Shown: piece by piece, positions 50,119 through 59,896 of the stretch
How the letters are laid out: each line of letters opens with the position of its first letter
Numbering within the stretch: the first letter of the stretch is position 1
NCBI GenBank assembly: GCA_035604455.1
Contig: DATNIM010000148.1
Span: 1 to 59,896, forward strand
Reading direction: 5' to 3'
Length of the DNA: 59,896 bases
DNA from: AG25 sp035604455
GTDB lineage: Bacteria > Gemmatimonadota > Gemmatimonadetes > Gemmatimonadales > GWC2-71-9
Translations under genes and position numbers: made by a program
The notes under the pieces: model-generated
Told to the model about the DNA's origin: nothing
What the model saw: only the letters and a program-made list of their open reading frames with translations
The model's database searches: none

Positions 50119-51273
50119 TTACAACTGCGCGAGCGCCTGTGCGAAATCGGCGATGAGGTCGTCGGCGTCCTCCAGTCCGACGGAAAATCTCAAGAACCCG
50201 TCGGGAATGCCAGCCTGCGCGCGCTCTGCGGCCGAGAGCCCGGCGTGGGATGTCAGCCGCGGCTCGGATACCAGCGTCTCCGTGCCCCCGAGACTCGGCG
50301 CGTGGGCGGCGAGCACGAGCGCCCGCAGAAACCTCTCCGCGACGCTCGCGCCCCCTTTCAGCTCCACGCCGAACACCCCGCCCGAGCCTCGGAGCAGCCG
50401 GGCTGCGGTCGCGTGATCCGGGTGCCCGGGGAGGCCGGGATAGTGCACGGCTGCGAACGCCGCCTGGCCCGCGCACCACTGGGCGAGGGCGAGCGCGCTC
50501 GCGTTCTGCCGCTCGACTCGCACCACCAGCGTCTTCAGGCCGCGCTCGATCAGCCAGGCCGCCATCGGGTCGAGCGCCTGCCCCCACACCTGCATGAGCT
50601 TGCGGACCTCTTCGACTACCGCCTCCGTGCCGGCCACGACGCCCGCAATCACGTCGGAATGGCCGTTTAAGTACTTCGTCGCGCTGTGAATCACGACGTC
50701 GGCGCCGTGCTCGAGAGGCCGGAAGTTCACCGGAGTCGCAAAGGTGGAGTCGACAATGAACGCGAGGCCCTCGGCCTTGCAGAGCGTTGCGAGGGGCTCG
50801 AGGTCGACCACGCGGAGCAGGGGGTTGGTGGGTGTTTCGATGAAGATGGCGCGGGTGTTCTTCTTGAGCGCCCGCTTCCACAGCCGCGATTCGAGCGGGT
50901 TCACCATCGTGACGTCGATGCCCAGGCGGCCGAACTCCTGCGTGAAGAGCCGACGCACCCCGCCGTACACCCACTCGCTTGACAGCAAGTGGTCCCCCGG
51001 CCGCAGCACGGCGAGGTGGGCGAGCGCCGCCGCCGCCATGCCGCTCGAGACGAAGATGGCGGCCTCGGCGCCTTCGAGCAGGGCGAGGCGGCGGCCGATC
51101 GTCACCTGGCTCGGGTTGTTGCCGTAGCGCGTGTAGAGGACTTCGGCGGTCGATCCGATGGGGTTCGTGAATGTGCTGGTCTGGAACAGGGGGGGGACGA
51201 TGGGTGTCCAGTCGGGCCGGACCTCCGGGTCGCCGCGCACGGCCCGGGTGGAGAGACCGTAGCGGCGCTTCAC
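50119..51273 (-). CDS. PLP-dependent trans-sulfuration enzyme (cystathionine gamma-synthase/lyase family)
   Basis: The Cys/Met metabolism PLP enzyme (384 residues) has YTRYGNNPSQVTIGRRLALL, SSGMAAA, DSTFATPVNFRPLEHGADVV and the PLP lysine in HSATKYLNGHSDVIAG. Synthase, lyase and methionine gamma-lyase share these motifs, so the exact reaction is open. GTG 51273 has GAGG upstream; an ATG at 51284 is out of frame. Downstream in the same run is ftsE, with no evident functional tie. Confidence 0.9.
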   Translation of the reverse strand: MKRRYGLSTRAVRGDPEVRPDWTPIVPPLFQTSTFTNPIGSTAEVLYTRYGNNPSQVTIGRRLALLEGAEAAIFVSSGMAAAALAHLAVLRPGDHLLSSEWVYGGVRRLFTQEFGRLGIDVTMVNPLESRLWKRALKKNTRAIFIETPTNPLLRVVDLEPLATLCKAEGLAFIVDSTFATPVNFRPLEHGADVVIHSATKYLNGHSDVIAGVVAGTEAVVEEVRKLMQVWGQALDPMAAWLIERGLKTLVVRVERQNASALALAQWCAGQAAFAAVHYPGLPGHPDHATAARLLRGSGGVFGVELKGGASVAERFLRALVLAAHAPSLGGTETLVSEPRLTSHAGLSAAERAQAGIPDGFLRFSVGLEDADDLIADFAQALAQL

Positions 51274-51280
51274 GGGCGCC

Positions 51281-51721
51281 TCATGCGGTGATGAGCGCGA
51301 GCGTGCCTCCGGGCCGGCGCCCCGCCACCCGCTCGGCCACGAGTCGCTCGAGGAGCGCCGCGGCCGCCGGGGCGTAGCCCACCGCGGCGAGGGAGCCATC
51401 GGGGTGCTCGAGCAGGATCGCGCGGCCGTGGCCCGCGAGCACGGGCTCGATGGCTTCGAAATGGCCGTCCGCGAGCCCACGGAGCACGACGAGCACCGCT
51501 CGACGGGCGGCGAGCTTGGCCACGATTTCGTCGGCGCACGAGTAGTCGATGCATCCGACCCCCGTGAAATCGATCCGGACCACCGGGGCGGCGTCTTCGG
51601 CGCCGAGCGCCCGTTCGATCCGCTCCCGCACGACGCGGCCCGTCGGACGGGTCACCAAGTTCGTGAAGCCGCTCGCGGGCGATTCGCGCAACAAGGCCCG
51701 GATCTCGATGTGCTGGATCAC
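51281..51721 (-). CDS. STAS-like DUF4325 protein
   Basis: The protein (146 residues) starts at GTG 51721 (MIQHIEIRALLRESP). VVRIDFTGVGCIDYSCADEI is the DUF4325/STAS-like core, where in anti-anti-sigma factors the regulated Ser or Thr sits; here it is DYSC. The next part continues LVVLRGLADGHFEAIEPVL. It probably works with the preceding HATPase gene, whose stop it overlaps as GTGA. Confidence 0.82.
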   Translation of the reverse strand: MIQHIEIRALLRESPASGFTNLVTRPTGRVVRERIERALGAEDAAPVVRIDFTGVGCIDYSCADEIVAKLAARRAVLVVLRGLADGHFEAIEPVLAGHGRAILLEHPDGSLAAVGYAPAAAALLERLVAERVAGRRPGGTLALITA

Positions 51722-52632
51722 CGCGTCGCGGATCCTTGCTCCGGAATGATGATGAGCACTTGGGCGCCCGGGAATTCGGGCAACCCTTCCTTGAGAGGGA
51801 CGTCGTCGTCCCAGTTCGGGACGAGGGCGATCCGCGCCGTACCGCTCCGAATGGCGATCTTGCCGTCCCAGCGCGCCAAGTAACGGCGGATGCCGGCGAG
51901 ACCCTGCCCCCGGCCGGGGTCGCGGAAGCGGCTCACGCCCTGCACCAGAGCTGCTTCGAGCGCCGCGGCGTCCCCCCAGCGGTCCCCAAAACGGCGCGCT
52001 TGCGTGGGCTCGAGCGAGCGGCGGAACCCGATGCCAGCGTCGGCGACCGCGATCACCACGACGCGCCGCGCGAGCTTGCGTCGCCAGTGATAGCTCTGCA
52101 CTGCAACCCATCCGCCCGTGCCCGCGTGCTCTACAATATTCTGACACGCCTCCGAAAGCGCCATAGCGAAGCCCATCGTCGCCTTCGGATCGAGCCGCAG
52201 TTCGGAGGCGAGGATCGCCGAGGCACGATCCTGGATGCGGCTCACGACGGAGTGCACGTCCTCCGCCGCCCGCACCGGCGTCACCGGGAGCAGTACATCG
52301 CTCTCATCGGCTGGCCGCGTGCGCGGAACGCGTCCGTGGAGTTCAAACAGCTGCGCCGCCTCCCGGAAGAATCCGGCGCGCGCCCAGTAGCTCATCACCT
52401 CGGCGTTCACCGGGACCGTGAGGAGAGGCCGCTCCTTCGCGCCACTGGCCGCGCCACCCGCGGCCTGCCCGGCGGCGAGCAGCCCCACGAGGCCGTAGGG
52501 CGACGCCCATTCGGCGGCATGGGCGTCGAAGAGCAGTCGTTCGCCATCATGCCCCGCGGCGGCAAACGAGCCGGCAAATTGATCGAACGACCGCTCGTCG
52601 AACTGCACGGGAACCTCAACGAGCTTGGTCAC
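51718..52632 (-). CDS. STAS-like/HATPase two-domain protein
   Basis: The protein (304 residues) has an N-terminal STAS-like part (ERLLFDAHAAEWASPYGLVG, VPVNAEVMSYWARAGFF) and a GHKL ATPase part: N box MALSEACQNIVEHAG, G1 VADAGIGFRRSL, G2 GRGQGLAGIRRYL. No H-box precedes it, so it is not a histidine kinase but more like an anti-sigma or switch kinase. GTG 52632 overlaps the PfkB stop; the STAS-like gene follows. Confidence 0.83.
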   Translation of the reverse strand: MTKLVEVPVQFDERSFDQFAGSFAAAGHDGERLLFDAHAAEWASPYGLVGLLAAGQAAGGAASGAKERPLLTVPVNAEVMSYWARAGFFREAAQLFELHGRVPRTRPADESDVLLPVTPVRAAEDVHSVVSRIQDRASAILASELRLDPKATMGFAMALSEACQNIVEHAGTGGWVAVQSYHWRRKLARRVVVIAVADAGIGFRRSLEPTQARRFGDRWGDAAALEAALVQGVSRFRDPGRGQGLAGIRRYLARWDGKIAIRSGTARIALVPNWDDDVPLKEGLPEFPGAQVLIIIPEQGSATR

Positions 52633-53579
52633 GCGAGACTCAGGCGTCCACGGAGGTAGTCGCGCAGCCCGCCCGCCCCGCGGTGGGATACATTGCGCGC
52701 CCCCATGCGCGCGCCGAGGCGCACCGCCTCCTCGAGCGGCGCGCCCCGCAACAGCGCGGCCACGACGCTCGCGCCGAAGACGTCGCCGCACCCGGTGGGA
52801 TCGCCTCCTTCGATGACGCGGGGATCGGCGGGCACTCGCGCAGTGCGGATGGGCGATCCGGTGAAGTAGGCCGCCCCGAGCGGTCCGAGCGTCACGATCA
52901 GCGTCTCGCAGCCCGCCGCCAAGGCGCTCGCCGCGGTCGCCAACGGATCGGGTCCAAGCTGATTGAGTTCGTCCTCATTGAGTTGCACGACGTCGAAACA
53001 ACCAAACCATTCCGGCGCCTTCGGCAGGCCCTGAGGCACCCGGGTGCCGTCGGCCGCCACTCCAAGAAAAAGACTGTGCAGATCGGCGTAGAGAAACCGC
53101 GGGAATCCGCAGCGCAGCTCTGCCGCGGTTGCGAGGTCCATCTCGTAGCCGGAGATGAAATTGAGATAGATCGCGTCGAGGTCGCGCACGAGCGGGCTCA
53201 GCTCGGGCCAGGTCCACGGTGGGACGCCGCCCGTCAACTGCTCGCAGCGCCGCGCGCTGTCGAAGTAGCGGAGCGTGACGCGGTTGTTCCGCCCCGGCAC
53301 CTCGAGGAACCGCGCGCCGCGCGCCACGTGGTCCAGCGCGCCGAGAAACGCGCCCGCTGGAGCTGCGAGGTCCTGACCCACCTTGATGAGCGGGACGATC
53401 TCCCAGTCGGGGCCCAGAGTCGCGTCGAGAGCGGCAAGCGAGTAGGAGATGCCGCCCCACTCCTCCACGGCGTGCTGCGCCGGGTCGCGCTCGAAGATCG
53501 TGTCCCAGACCATCGTGCCCACGACCCCGAGCCGGCGGGGTGGCGCGCGGTCGGCGCGAGACGGCTCGCTGGCCGTCAC
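52629..53579 (-). CDS. PfkB-family carbohydrate/nucleoside kinase
   Basis: The protein has 316 residues. The N-terminus is LGVVGTMVWDTIFERDP, an inner part is FDVVQLNEDELNQLGPDPLA, and the ATP/anion-hole signature is GGDPTGCGDVFGASVV (DTxGAGD variant with Cys). The substrate is not predictable. GTG 53579 gives a good family N-terminus but a weak ribosome site. A 46-base gap to the transglutaminase gene is the largest within this run. Confidence 0.87.
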   Translation of the reverse strand: MTASEPSRADRAPPRRLGVVGTMVWDTIFERDPAQHAVEEWGGISYSLAALDATLGPDWEIVPLIKVGQDLAAPAGAFLGALDHVARGARFLEVPGRNNRVTLRYFDSARRCEQLTGGVPPWTWPELSPLVRDLDAIYLNFISGYEMDLATAAELRCGFPRFLYADLHSLFLGVAADGTRVPQGLPKAPEWFGCFDVVQLNEDELNQLGPDPLATAASALAAGCETLIVTLGPLGAAYFTGSPIRTARVPADPRVIEGGDPTGCGDVFGASVVAALLRGAPLEEAVRLGARMGARNVSHRGAGGLRDYLRGRLSLA

Positions 53580-53625
53580 GGCCGGCACCGGCGTGGAGCC
53601 CGGCCGTCTGGGCAAGGGCAAACGA

Positions 53626-55575
53626 TCAGGGGGCGTGGGTGAGGATGATGACGTCCGCGTCGTCGTGCGCGGACTGCTGGAGCCACGCCACGATCTCGCC
53701 GGCCCGCTCGGGCGCCACGATCCCCGTGGCGCCGCGCGTGCGTCGGACCATCCGCAGCACCCCGTCCGATTGCGAGTACTCGACGCTCGTGCTCCCGAAT
53801 GGCCCCGCCGCGGTGACGTTCGCGGGCAGCACGGCCTGCCACCCGGCCGGGAGCTTGAGCGAAAACTCGGCCACCGACTCCCCGTGGCCGCCGAGTGCCG
53901 CCAGGTCGATCGGAAAGCGCCGCGGCATGCGTGCTGCAATCTCGGATGCGGTCTCGGCGGCTGGAACGCGCAGCCCAACGAGCGGCAGTGGGACCACCGC
54001 GGGGCTCGTGAGGGTCTGGCGGTGGGTCACGACGAGGCTCACGCGGGCGGGCGCCGCGAGGTCCCGCCCGTCGAAGGCCTGCAAGCTGTCCCCGGTCGAC
54101 CCCGTCAACACGAGGGCCGCCACGGCGGCCGCGGTCGCTGACCGATCCGCTGGGCCCATGGGCGCCTCGAACGTGTGGCGCAGCGCGTATTCCTCCGCGC
54201 CTTCGGCCGCGAGCGTGAAGCGGCCATGCAGGGTCCCGTCGGACTCGAGCGCCCCGTCGAAGCGGGCCGTCACGGTCGCCGGCTCGGGATCCGGCGGCAG
54301 CGTCACCAGCTGTCCGCCGCCTGCCCCCCCGACCACGAGCGCGAGCTGCCCGGGTTCTTCGGGCGGCAGCGAGCCGAAGGGCGTCAGGTCGCTCGTCAGA
54401 TCCAGGTACACTGGCCCCCGGGTCAGGGTAACCGCGGCGATCACGTGATCGAACGCGCTGAGCGCCGGCGTATCGGGATCGACGTGCCCGCTCGAACGCA
54501 GGAGCACGGGCGCCGCTGTGAACCCGAAATGACGGGCGAGCGCGATGAAGAGGGTCGCCTTGTCTTTGCAGTCGCCGTAGCGTGTCGCGAGCACCTCGGC
54601 CGGGACCCGCGGCTGGTAGGCACCGAGCGCGAGGTCGAGCGATACGTAGCGGAAGTCCTGCGCCACCCAGCGGTAGAGGGCCCGGAGCGTGTCCTCGCGT
54701 GCCTTGGCGTCCTTCAGCACCGGGGTGAGGATCGTGTCGATTCCGGCGGGCAGCGCGTAGCGGTCGCGCGAGAGCTCGGCGTACCAGGTCGCGAGGTCTT
54801 CCCAGCGGATCGGCGCGGAGATGGACACCGACTGCACGACCCCATTTGAGTCCGAGGCGAACGGTTCCGGCTCGACGCGGGGGACCTCGGTCATGATCCA
54901 TGTGTAGACGCGGCGACCGTGGACGTCGGCCGTCTGACGCCCGAACCCGACGTTTCTTTCCTTAATCCGGGGCTCGAGTGTTGCCGGGACATCCACGATG
55001 TAGCGCGACCGGCGGGTGAGCGCCCCGAGGTTCGTGAAGCCCCAGTGCAGCGCGAACTCACCGGCAAGCGGCGGACGCAGCCGCTCGATCGTCACGCTGT
55101 AGTCCACGATCGTGCCCGGTCCCACGCCCGCGAGCGATACGCGCACGACCTTTGCGTCGGAGTACATCGGGGCCGACAGCGCGACTGGGGCCACGGACTC
55201 CTGCACGTGCCCCGGGGCGGCGCTCACGACCGAGCCGTCGGGGCGAACGACGCGGGCCCAGTTCAGCGTGAAGCGCTCGCGGTCGCTGTTGTAGTCGAAC
55301 GTGAGCTCGCCCCACGTGGTGCTCGCGGCCGGGGAGAGGATCTGGATGATCTGCCGGTACGTGCGCCGCAGCCGGCCGTCCGATTCGATCCGCACGACGC
55401 CGTCGTCCAGGAGGAACACGTAGCGCTCGTCGCGATGGGCGGACGAGTCGACGGCGAGTCGATAAATCGTGTCGGAAAGGACCGACGGGTCGCCCGCTGG
55501 CGTGATGTCGGGGGCCTGCGCGCGCGCCGCCGCCGCGACGCCGGTGAAGAAGAGCAGGGCACACCCGAGCTTCAC
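53626..55575 (-). CDS. DUF3857/transglutaminase-like secreted protein
   Basis: The protein (649 residues) has a signal peptide (LGCALLFFTGVAAAARAQ), an N-terminal DUF3857 beta domain, and a transglutaminase core whose Cys (RYGDCKDKATLF), His (SAFDHVIAAVTL) and Asp (VYLDLTSDLTPF) are all present. The role of this periplasmic family is unknown; it is common in Bacteroidota and related phyla. GTG 55575 overlaps the ROK stop as GTGA. Confidence 0.88.
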   Translation of the reverse strand: MKLGCALLFFTGVAAAARAQAPDITPAGDPSVLSDTIYRLAVDSSAHRDERYVFLLDDGVVRIESDGRLRRTYRQIIQILSPAASTTWGELTFDYNSDRERFTLNWARVVRPDGSVVSAAPGHVQESVAPVALSAPMYSDAKVVRVSLAGVGPGTIVDYSVTIERLRPPLAGEFALHWGFTNLGALTRRSRYIVDVPATLEPRIKERNVGFGRQTADVHGRRVYTWIMTEVPRVEPEPFASDSNGVVQSVSISAPIRWEDLATWYAELSRDRYALPAGIDTILTPVLKDAKAREDTLRALYRWVAQDFRYVSLDLALGAYQPRVPAEVLATRYGDCKDKATLFIALARHFGFTAAPVLLRSSGHVDPDTPALSAFDHVIAAVTLTRGPVYLDLTSDLTPFGSLPPEEPGQLALVVGGAGGGQLVTLPPDPEPATVTARFDGALESDGTLHGRFTLAAEGAEEYALRHTFEAPMGPADRSATAAAVAALVLTGSTGDSLQAFDGRDLAAPARVSLVVTHRQTLTSPAVVPLPLVGLRVPAAETASEIAARMPRRFPIDLAALGGHGESVAEFSLKLPAGWQAVLPANVTAAGPFGSTSVEYSQSDGVLRMVRRTRGATGIVAPERAGEIVAWLQQSAHDDADVIILTHAP

Positions 55576-56537
55576 GGTTTGCCCCAGGCGTGCCGCATGA
55601 AGACGGCCGCTGCCCCGTAAACCCCCGCGGTGCCGGTGAGTTCGCCTGGCACTATGCGACACGCGGCGGCCGCGGGTTTGAACGCGCGCCGCTTCACCTC
55701 GCTGCGCAGGGGCCCGAAGAGCTTGTCGCCGGCGAGCGTCACACCGCCGCAGATGACGACGACCTGGGGATTGAAGATGTTGATGATGTTCGCGACCCCG
55801 GCGCCGAGCACCTTCGCCGTGTCGTGCACGACTTCGTGCGCGTATTCGTCGCCGTCGTTCGCGGCCTCGTAGACGACCTGGGCCGTGATCTTCGAGAGAT
55901 CGCCGTCGACATAGCTCGGCAGCGACGTTTCGGCGCCGGCTTCCACGCCCTCGACGGCGCGGGCCGCGATGGCCGGCCCCGAGGCGTACGCCTCCAGGCA
56001 GCCGTAGTTGCCGCACTTGCAGCGCCGACCGGTCGAGTCGATGGTCATGTGTCCGAGCTCGCCCGCGATGTCCGAGGCGCCATGATAGATCGCGCCGTCG
56101 ATCACGATGCCGCCGCCGATGCCGGTGCCGATCGTGAGGCCGACCGCATGCGCGACACCCCGGGCCGCGCCGCGCCACCATTCCCCGAACACCGCGCAGT
56201 TGGCGTCGTTATCGAGCGTCGCGGGCAGGGAGAGTGCCTCCGCGACCCGGTCGCGGAGCGGGAAGTTCGTCCACCCGAGGTTCGGGGTGAGCAGCACGAG
56301 GCCACGCGCGGTGTCGAGGGGCCCGGGCGACCCGATGCCCACGCCCACGATCTCGCGCCCGCGGGCCTCGGCGATCGACGAACGGGCGAGCTCGACGATG
56401 CGGGCCACCACCCCGTCGGCGCCCTGCTCGGCATGAGTCGGTTGTGACACAAGACCGACGAGATCGGTGCCGTCTTCGGAAACCGTGCCGACGACGATGT
56501 TCGTTCCGCCGAGGTCAATTCCGACGACGTAACGCAC
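55572..56537 (-). CDS. ROK-family glucokinase-like sugar kinase
   Basis: The product (321 residues) has YVVGIDLGGTNIVVGTV, the catalytic LDNDANCAVFGEW, TIGTGIGGGIVIDG, and the zinc motif CKCGNYGCLEAYASG (GHMTID before it). Glucokinase (ATP-dependent) is most likely, fructokinase or ManNAc kinase possible. GTG 56537 lies 23 bases inside the upstream glycosyltransferase end. Confidence 0.88.
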   Translation of the reverse strand: MRYVVGIDLGGTNIVVGTVSEDGTDLVGLVSQPTHAEQGADGVVARIVELARSSIAEARGREIVGVGIGSPGPLDTARGLVLLTPNLGWTNFPLRDRVAEALSLPATLDNDANCAVFGEWWRGAARGVAHAVGLTIGTGIGGGIVIDGAIYHGASDIAGELGHMTIDSTGRRCKCGNYGCLEAYASGPAIAARAVEGVEAGAETSLPSYVDGDLSKITAQVVYEAANDGDEYAHEVVHDTAKVLGAGVANIINIFNPQVVVICGGVTLAGDKLFGPLRSEVKRRAFKPAAAACRIVPGELTGTAGVYGAAAVFMRHAWGKP

Positions 56538-57517
56538 CGGTGTCCTCGATTGCCGTGAGCACTCGCGCCACGGGAAGGTCCTGCATGCAGCGGTGATGGC
56601 CCAGCGGGCACTGTTGGGGCCCGTGATCCGAGCACGGCCGGCACCCGAGTCCGTCGAGCTCGACCACGGCGTCGTGCGCACCGAGCGGCCCGAACCCGAA
56701 GGCTGGCACCGTTGGACCGAAGACCGCCACCACCGGCGTTCCCATCGCCGTGGCCAGGTGCAGCGGCGCGCTATCGTTCGTCACGACGAGCTGCGCCCGC
56801 CGAATCAGGGCCGCCGACTGGGACACGGTCAGCTTACCGCACGCCGAGCGTTCTCGGGAGCCCCCCCCAGCCTCGGCCACCGTGTTGCCAAGCGCGGCAT
56901 CTTCGGCGCCTCCGACGACGACGACGACGGCCGCCTGCTCGGCGAGGCGAGCGGCGAGCTCCGGATAAAAGGGCCACCGCTTCGTCCCCCAGATCGAGCC
57001 CGGCGCCAGCGCGATAAACGGCCCGGCCACGCCCGCTCGCGCGAGAAACGCGCTCGCGGCGCGGTCGTCCTCGGGGCTCGGGTACAGCCGCGGCAGCGGG
57101 CTTTCCTGCGCCCCCTCCGAGCCGAGCAGCGCGAGCAAGCGCAGCGATTCGGGGCCGTCCGCAGGGCGCCGGTGCACTTCGGTATAGAAGGCTGGCCACC
57201 CGTCCTCGAACCCGATGCGACGCGGGACCCCCGCGAGGCGCGCGAGCACGGCGGTGCGCAGCGAGCGGTGAGGGAGGTACGCCGTGTCGTAGTGGGCGGC
57301 GCGGAGTCTCAGCGCCAGGCCAACGAAGCTCGCGAGCCCGCGCTCGCGCCCGTGCTTGTCGTAGGTGATCACCGCGTGCACCGCCGGATGCGTTGCGAGC
57401 AGGGCCCCCGCGGCCGGCGTCGTCACCACGTCCACCGGACCCGCCCGCCGGGCCACGGCCGCAAGCAATGGCGTCGTGAGCACGACGTCCCCGAGAAACG
57501 CCGTCTGGACAACGAGA

Positions 57518-57525
<8 letters not shown>
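56515..57525 (-). CDS. Glycosyltransferase family 9, heptosyltransferase-like
   Basis: The protein has 336 residues: VVQTAFLGDVVLTTPLL, APGSIWGTKRWPFYPEL, NDSAPLHLATAMGTPVVAVF and FGPTVPAFGFGPLG are the WaaF/WaaC (RfaF) blocks. It would add heptose to lipopolysaccharide inner core. The start TTG 57525 overlaps the lepA stop by 8 bases. A long plus-strand frame covering this is a shadow. Confidence 0.88.
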
Positions 57526-59317
<1,792 letters not shown>

Positions 59318-59399
59318 GCGGCCGGGAATATAAGAGCGGCGCCTTCATGGACGCTTCATCCTCCTGTCAGACGGACCATGGCATCCTCTGCTTGCTCGG

Positions 59400-59425
59400 A
59401 CTCGCGATCCACGGGGCTCGCGAGT
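59400..59425 (+). promoter_or_regulatory. Hairpin followed by T-run, before small membrane protein
   Basis: ACTCGCGA, ten bases, TCGCGAGT: perfect eight-base arms; GTTTTT follows within five bases. It lies between the divergent lepA and the 59455 gene, so it may attenuate the latter's leader; no upstream plus-strand gene needs terminating. Confidence 0.4.
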
Positions 59426-59454
59426 GACCGTTTTTCGAACGAGAGGAGGAAGCC

Positions 59455-59856
59455 ATGTCATCGCATCCCAACGTGGGTCGAGCAGACGGGTATTCACGGC
59501 GCATCGCAGGGATATTTGCCGTGATCGCGGGCGTCGTCTCGATTGAAGGCTTCTTTTTTGCGATGCCCTTCATTACCTGGCTCGTCCTCGCTTTCATGTT
59601 CTGCACGGGGCTGTTCTTCCTTCTGGCGGGCTGGAAGGGCGGAACCGCGATCTTCGGGGCGGGCGTGATGGCGCTGGCCGTGCTCGACGCGTGGCTCGCC
59701 CTCGCGCACGCCGGTAATTGGGCCCTTCTGCTGGGCCTGATCGTAGGTGCTGACGCCTGGCTGACGGCGTGGTGGGGGTGGAGTCCCTTGAATTCGCTGC
59801 TCCATCGGGACACTCACGACGCCGATGCGGAGTGGCAGCTGCGGTTCACGCACTAG
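59455..59856 (+). CDS. Small membrane protein of unknown function
   Basis: The protein (133 residues) has four predicted membrane helices (about 17-38, 42-63, 68-86, 90-108) and a charged C-terminal tail (HRDTHDADAEWQLRFTH). A GAGAGGAGGAAGCC site precedes ATG 59455. I recognise no family with confidence. It is divergent from lepA and preceded by a hairpin. Confidence 0.8.
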   Translation: MSSHPNVGRADGYSRRIAGIFAVIAGVVSIEGFFFAMPFITWLVLAFMFCTGLFFLLAGWKGGTAIFGAGVMALAVLDAWLALAHAGNWALLLGLIVGADAWLTAWWGWSPLNSLLHRDTHDADAEWQLRFTH

Positions 59857-59896
59857 GCAGGGCGTGAAGGGGTCGCCGGCGGGCTTCCGCTCGCCG

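Overview
The window is about 60 kb of very GC-rich bacterial DNA, densely coded, with many GTG starts and 4-base GTGA/ATGA gene overlaps. An outer membrane is implied by a TonB-dependent receptor, lipoproteins, a heptosyltransferase-like enzyme and a type VI secretion system (T6SS). The gene mix (a carboxypeptidase-like domain on the receptor, DUF3857 transglutaminase, FHA/PP2C proteins, large sensor kinases, an unusual T6SS) fits Gemmatimonadota or Acidobacteriota best. This placement is an inference; no marker gene was compared.

Left end (1-12.2 kb): part of a T6SS cluster. tssC (cut by the window edge) and tssB point left. tssK1, then a second tssK, tssL and tssM point right. Between the two tssK genes is a tail-anchored, proline-rich protein whose N-terminus resembles a protein-kinase N-lobe and which carries eight GEFTRLF-like repeats. 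After tssM come a small lipoprotein with a PrcB-C-like domain, where a TssJ might be expected, and a convergent gene encoding two kinase-N-lobe-like modules around a zinc ribbon. hcp, tssE, tssF, tssG, clpV and vgrG are not in the window and probably lie beyond the left edge.

12.6-23.3 kb: a histidine kinase, a single-domain response regulator and a hybrid histidine kinase form a phosphorelay without a DNA-binding output. Then come ilvE, three small unknown genes coupled to an MltD-like transglycosylase, a convergent second transglycosylase, and the holB-moaC pair.

23.3-38.8 kb: a 640-base gene-free stretch; a TonB-dependent receptor fused through a poly-Gly linker to a Spy/CpxP-like domain; a DUF899 protein; a ketopantoate-reductase-like enzyme; an acyl-CoA ligase; a DUF1801 protein; an HTH-TOBE (molybdate-type) regulator divergent from an outer-membrane protein; a tandem repeat resembling insertion-sequence ends beside tRNA-Asn; a DMT transporter overlapping uvrA; and a flippase-like membrane protein.

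38.9-44.7 kb: a triple-FHA tail-anchored protein with a PP2C phosphatase (a phospho-threonine reader and eraser), an HD phosphohydrolase, pcm, and a diguanylate cyclase.

44.7-59.3 kb: fourteen minus-strand genes, almost without gaps: lepA, a heptosyltransferase-like gene, a ROK kinase, a transglutaminase, a PfkB kinase, a HATPase/STAS pair, a trans-sulfuration enzyme, ftsE, ftsX, an envC-like gene, and an HlyD/ATPase/permease exporter. A small membrane protein closes the window.

The most unusual part is the T6SS. Two proteins built from kinase-N-lobe-like pieces, repeated Thr-containing motifs, a duplicated tssK and a non-canonical lipoprotein, together with the FHA/PP2C pair elsewhere in the window, suggest an undescribed phospho-threonine or scaffold-type control layer.
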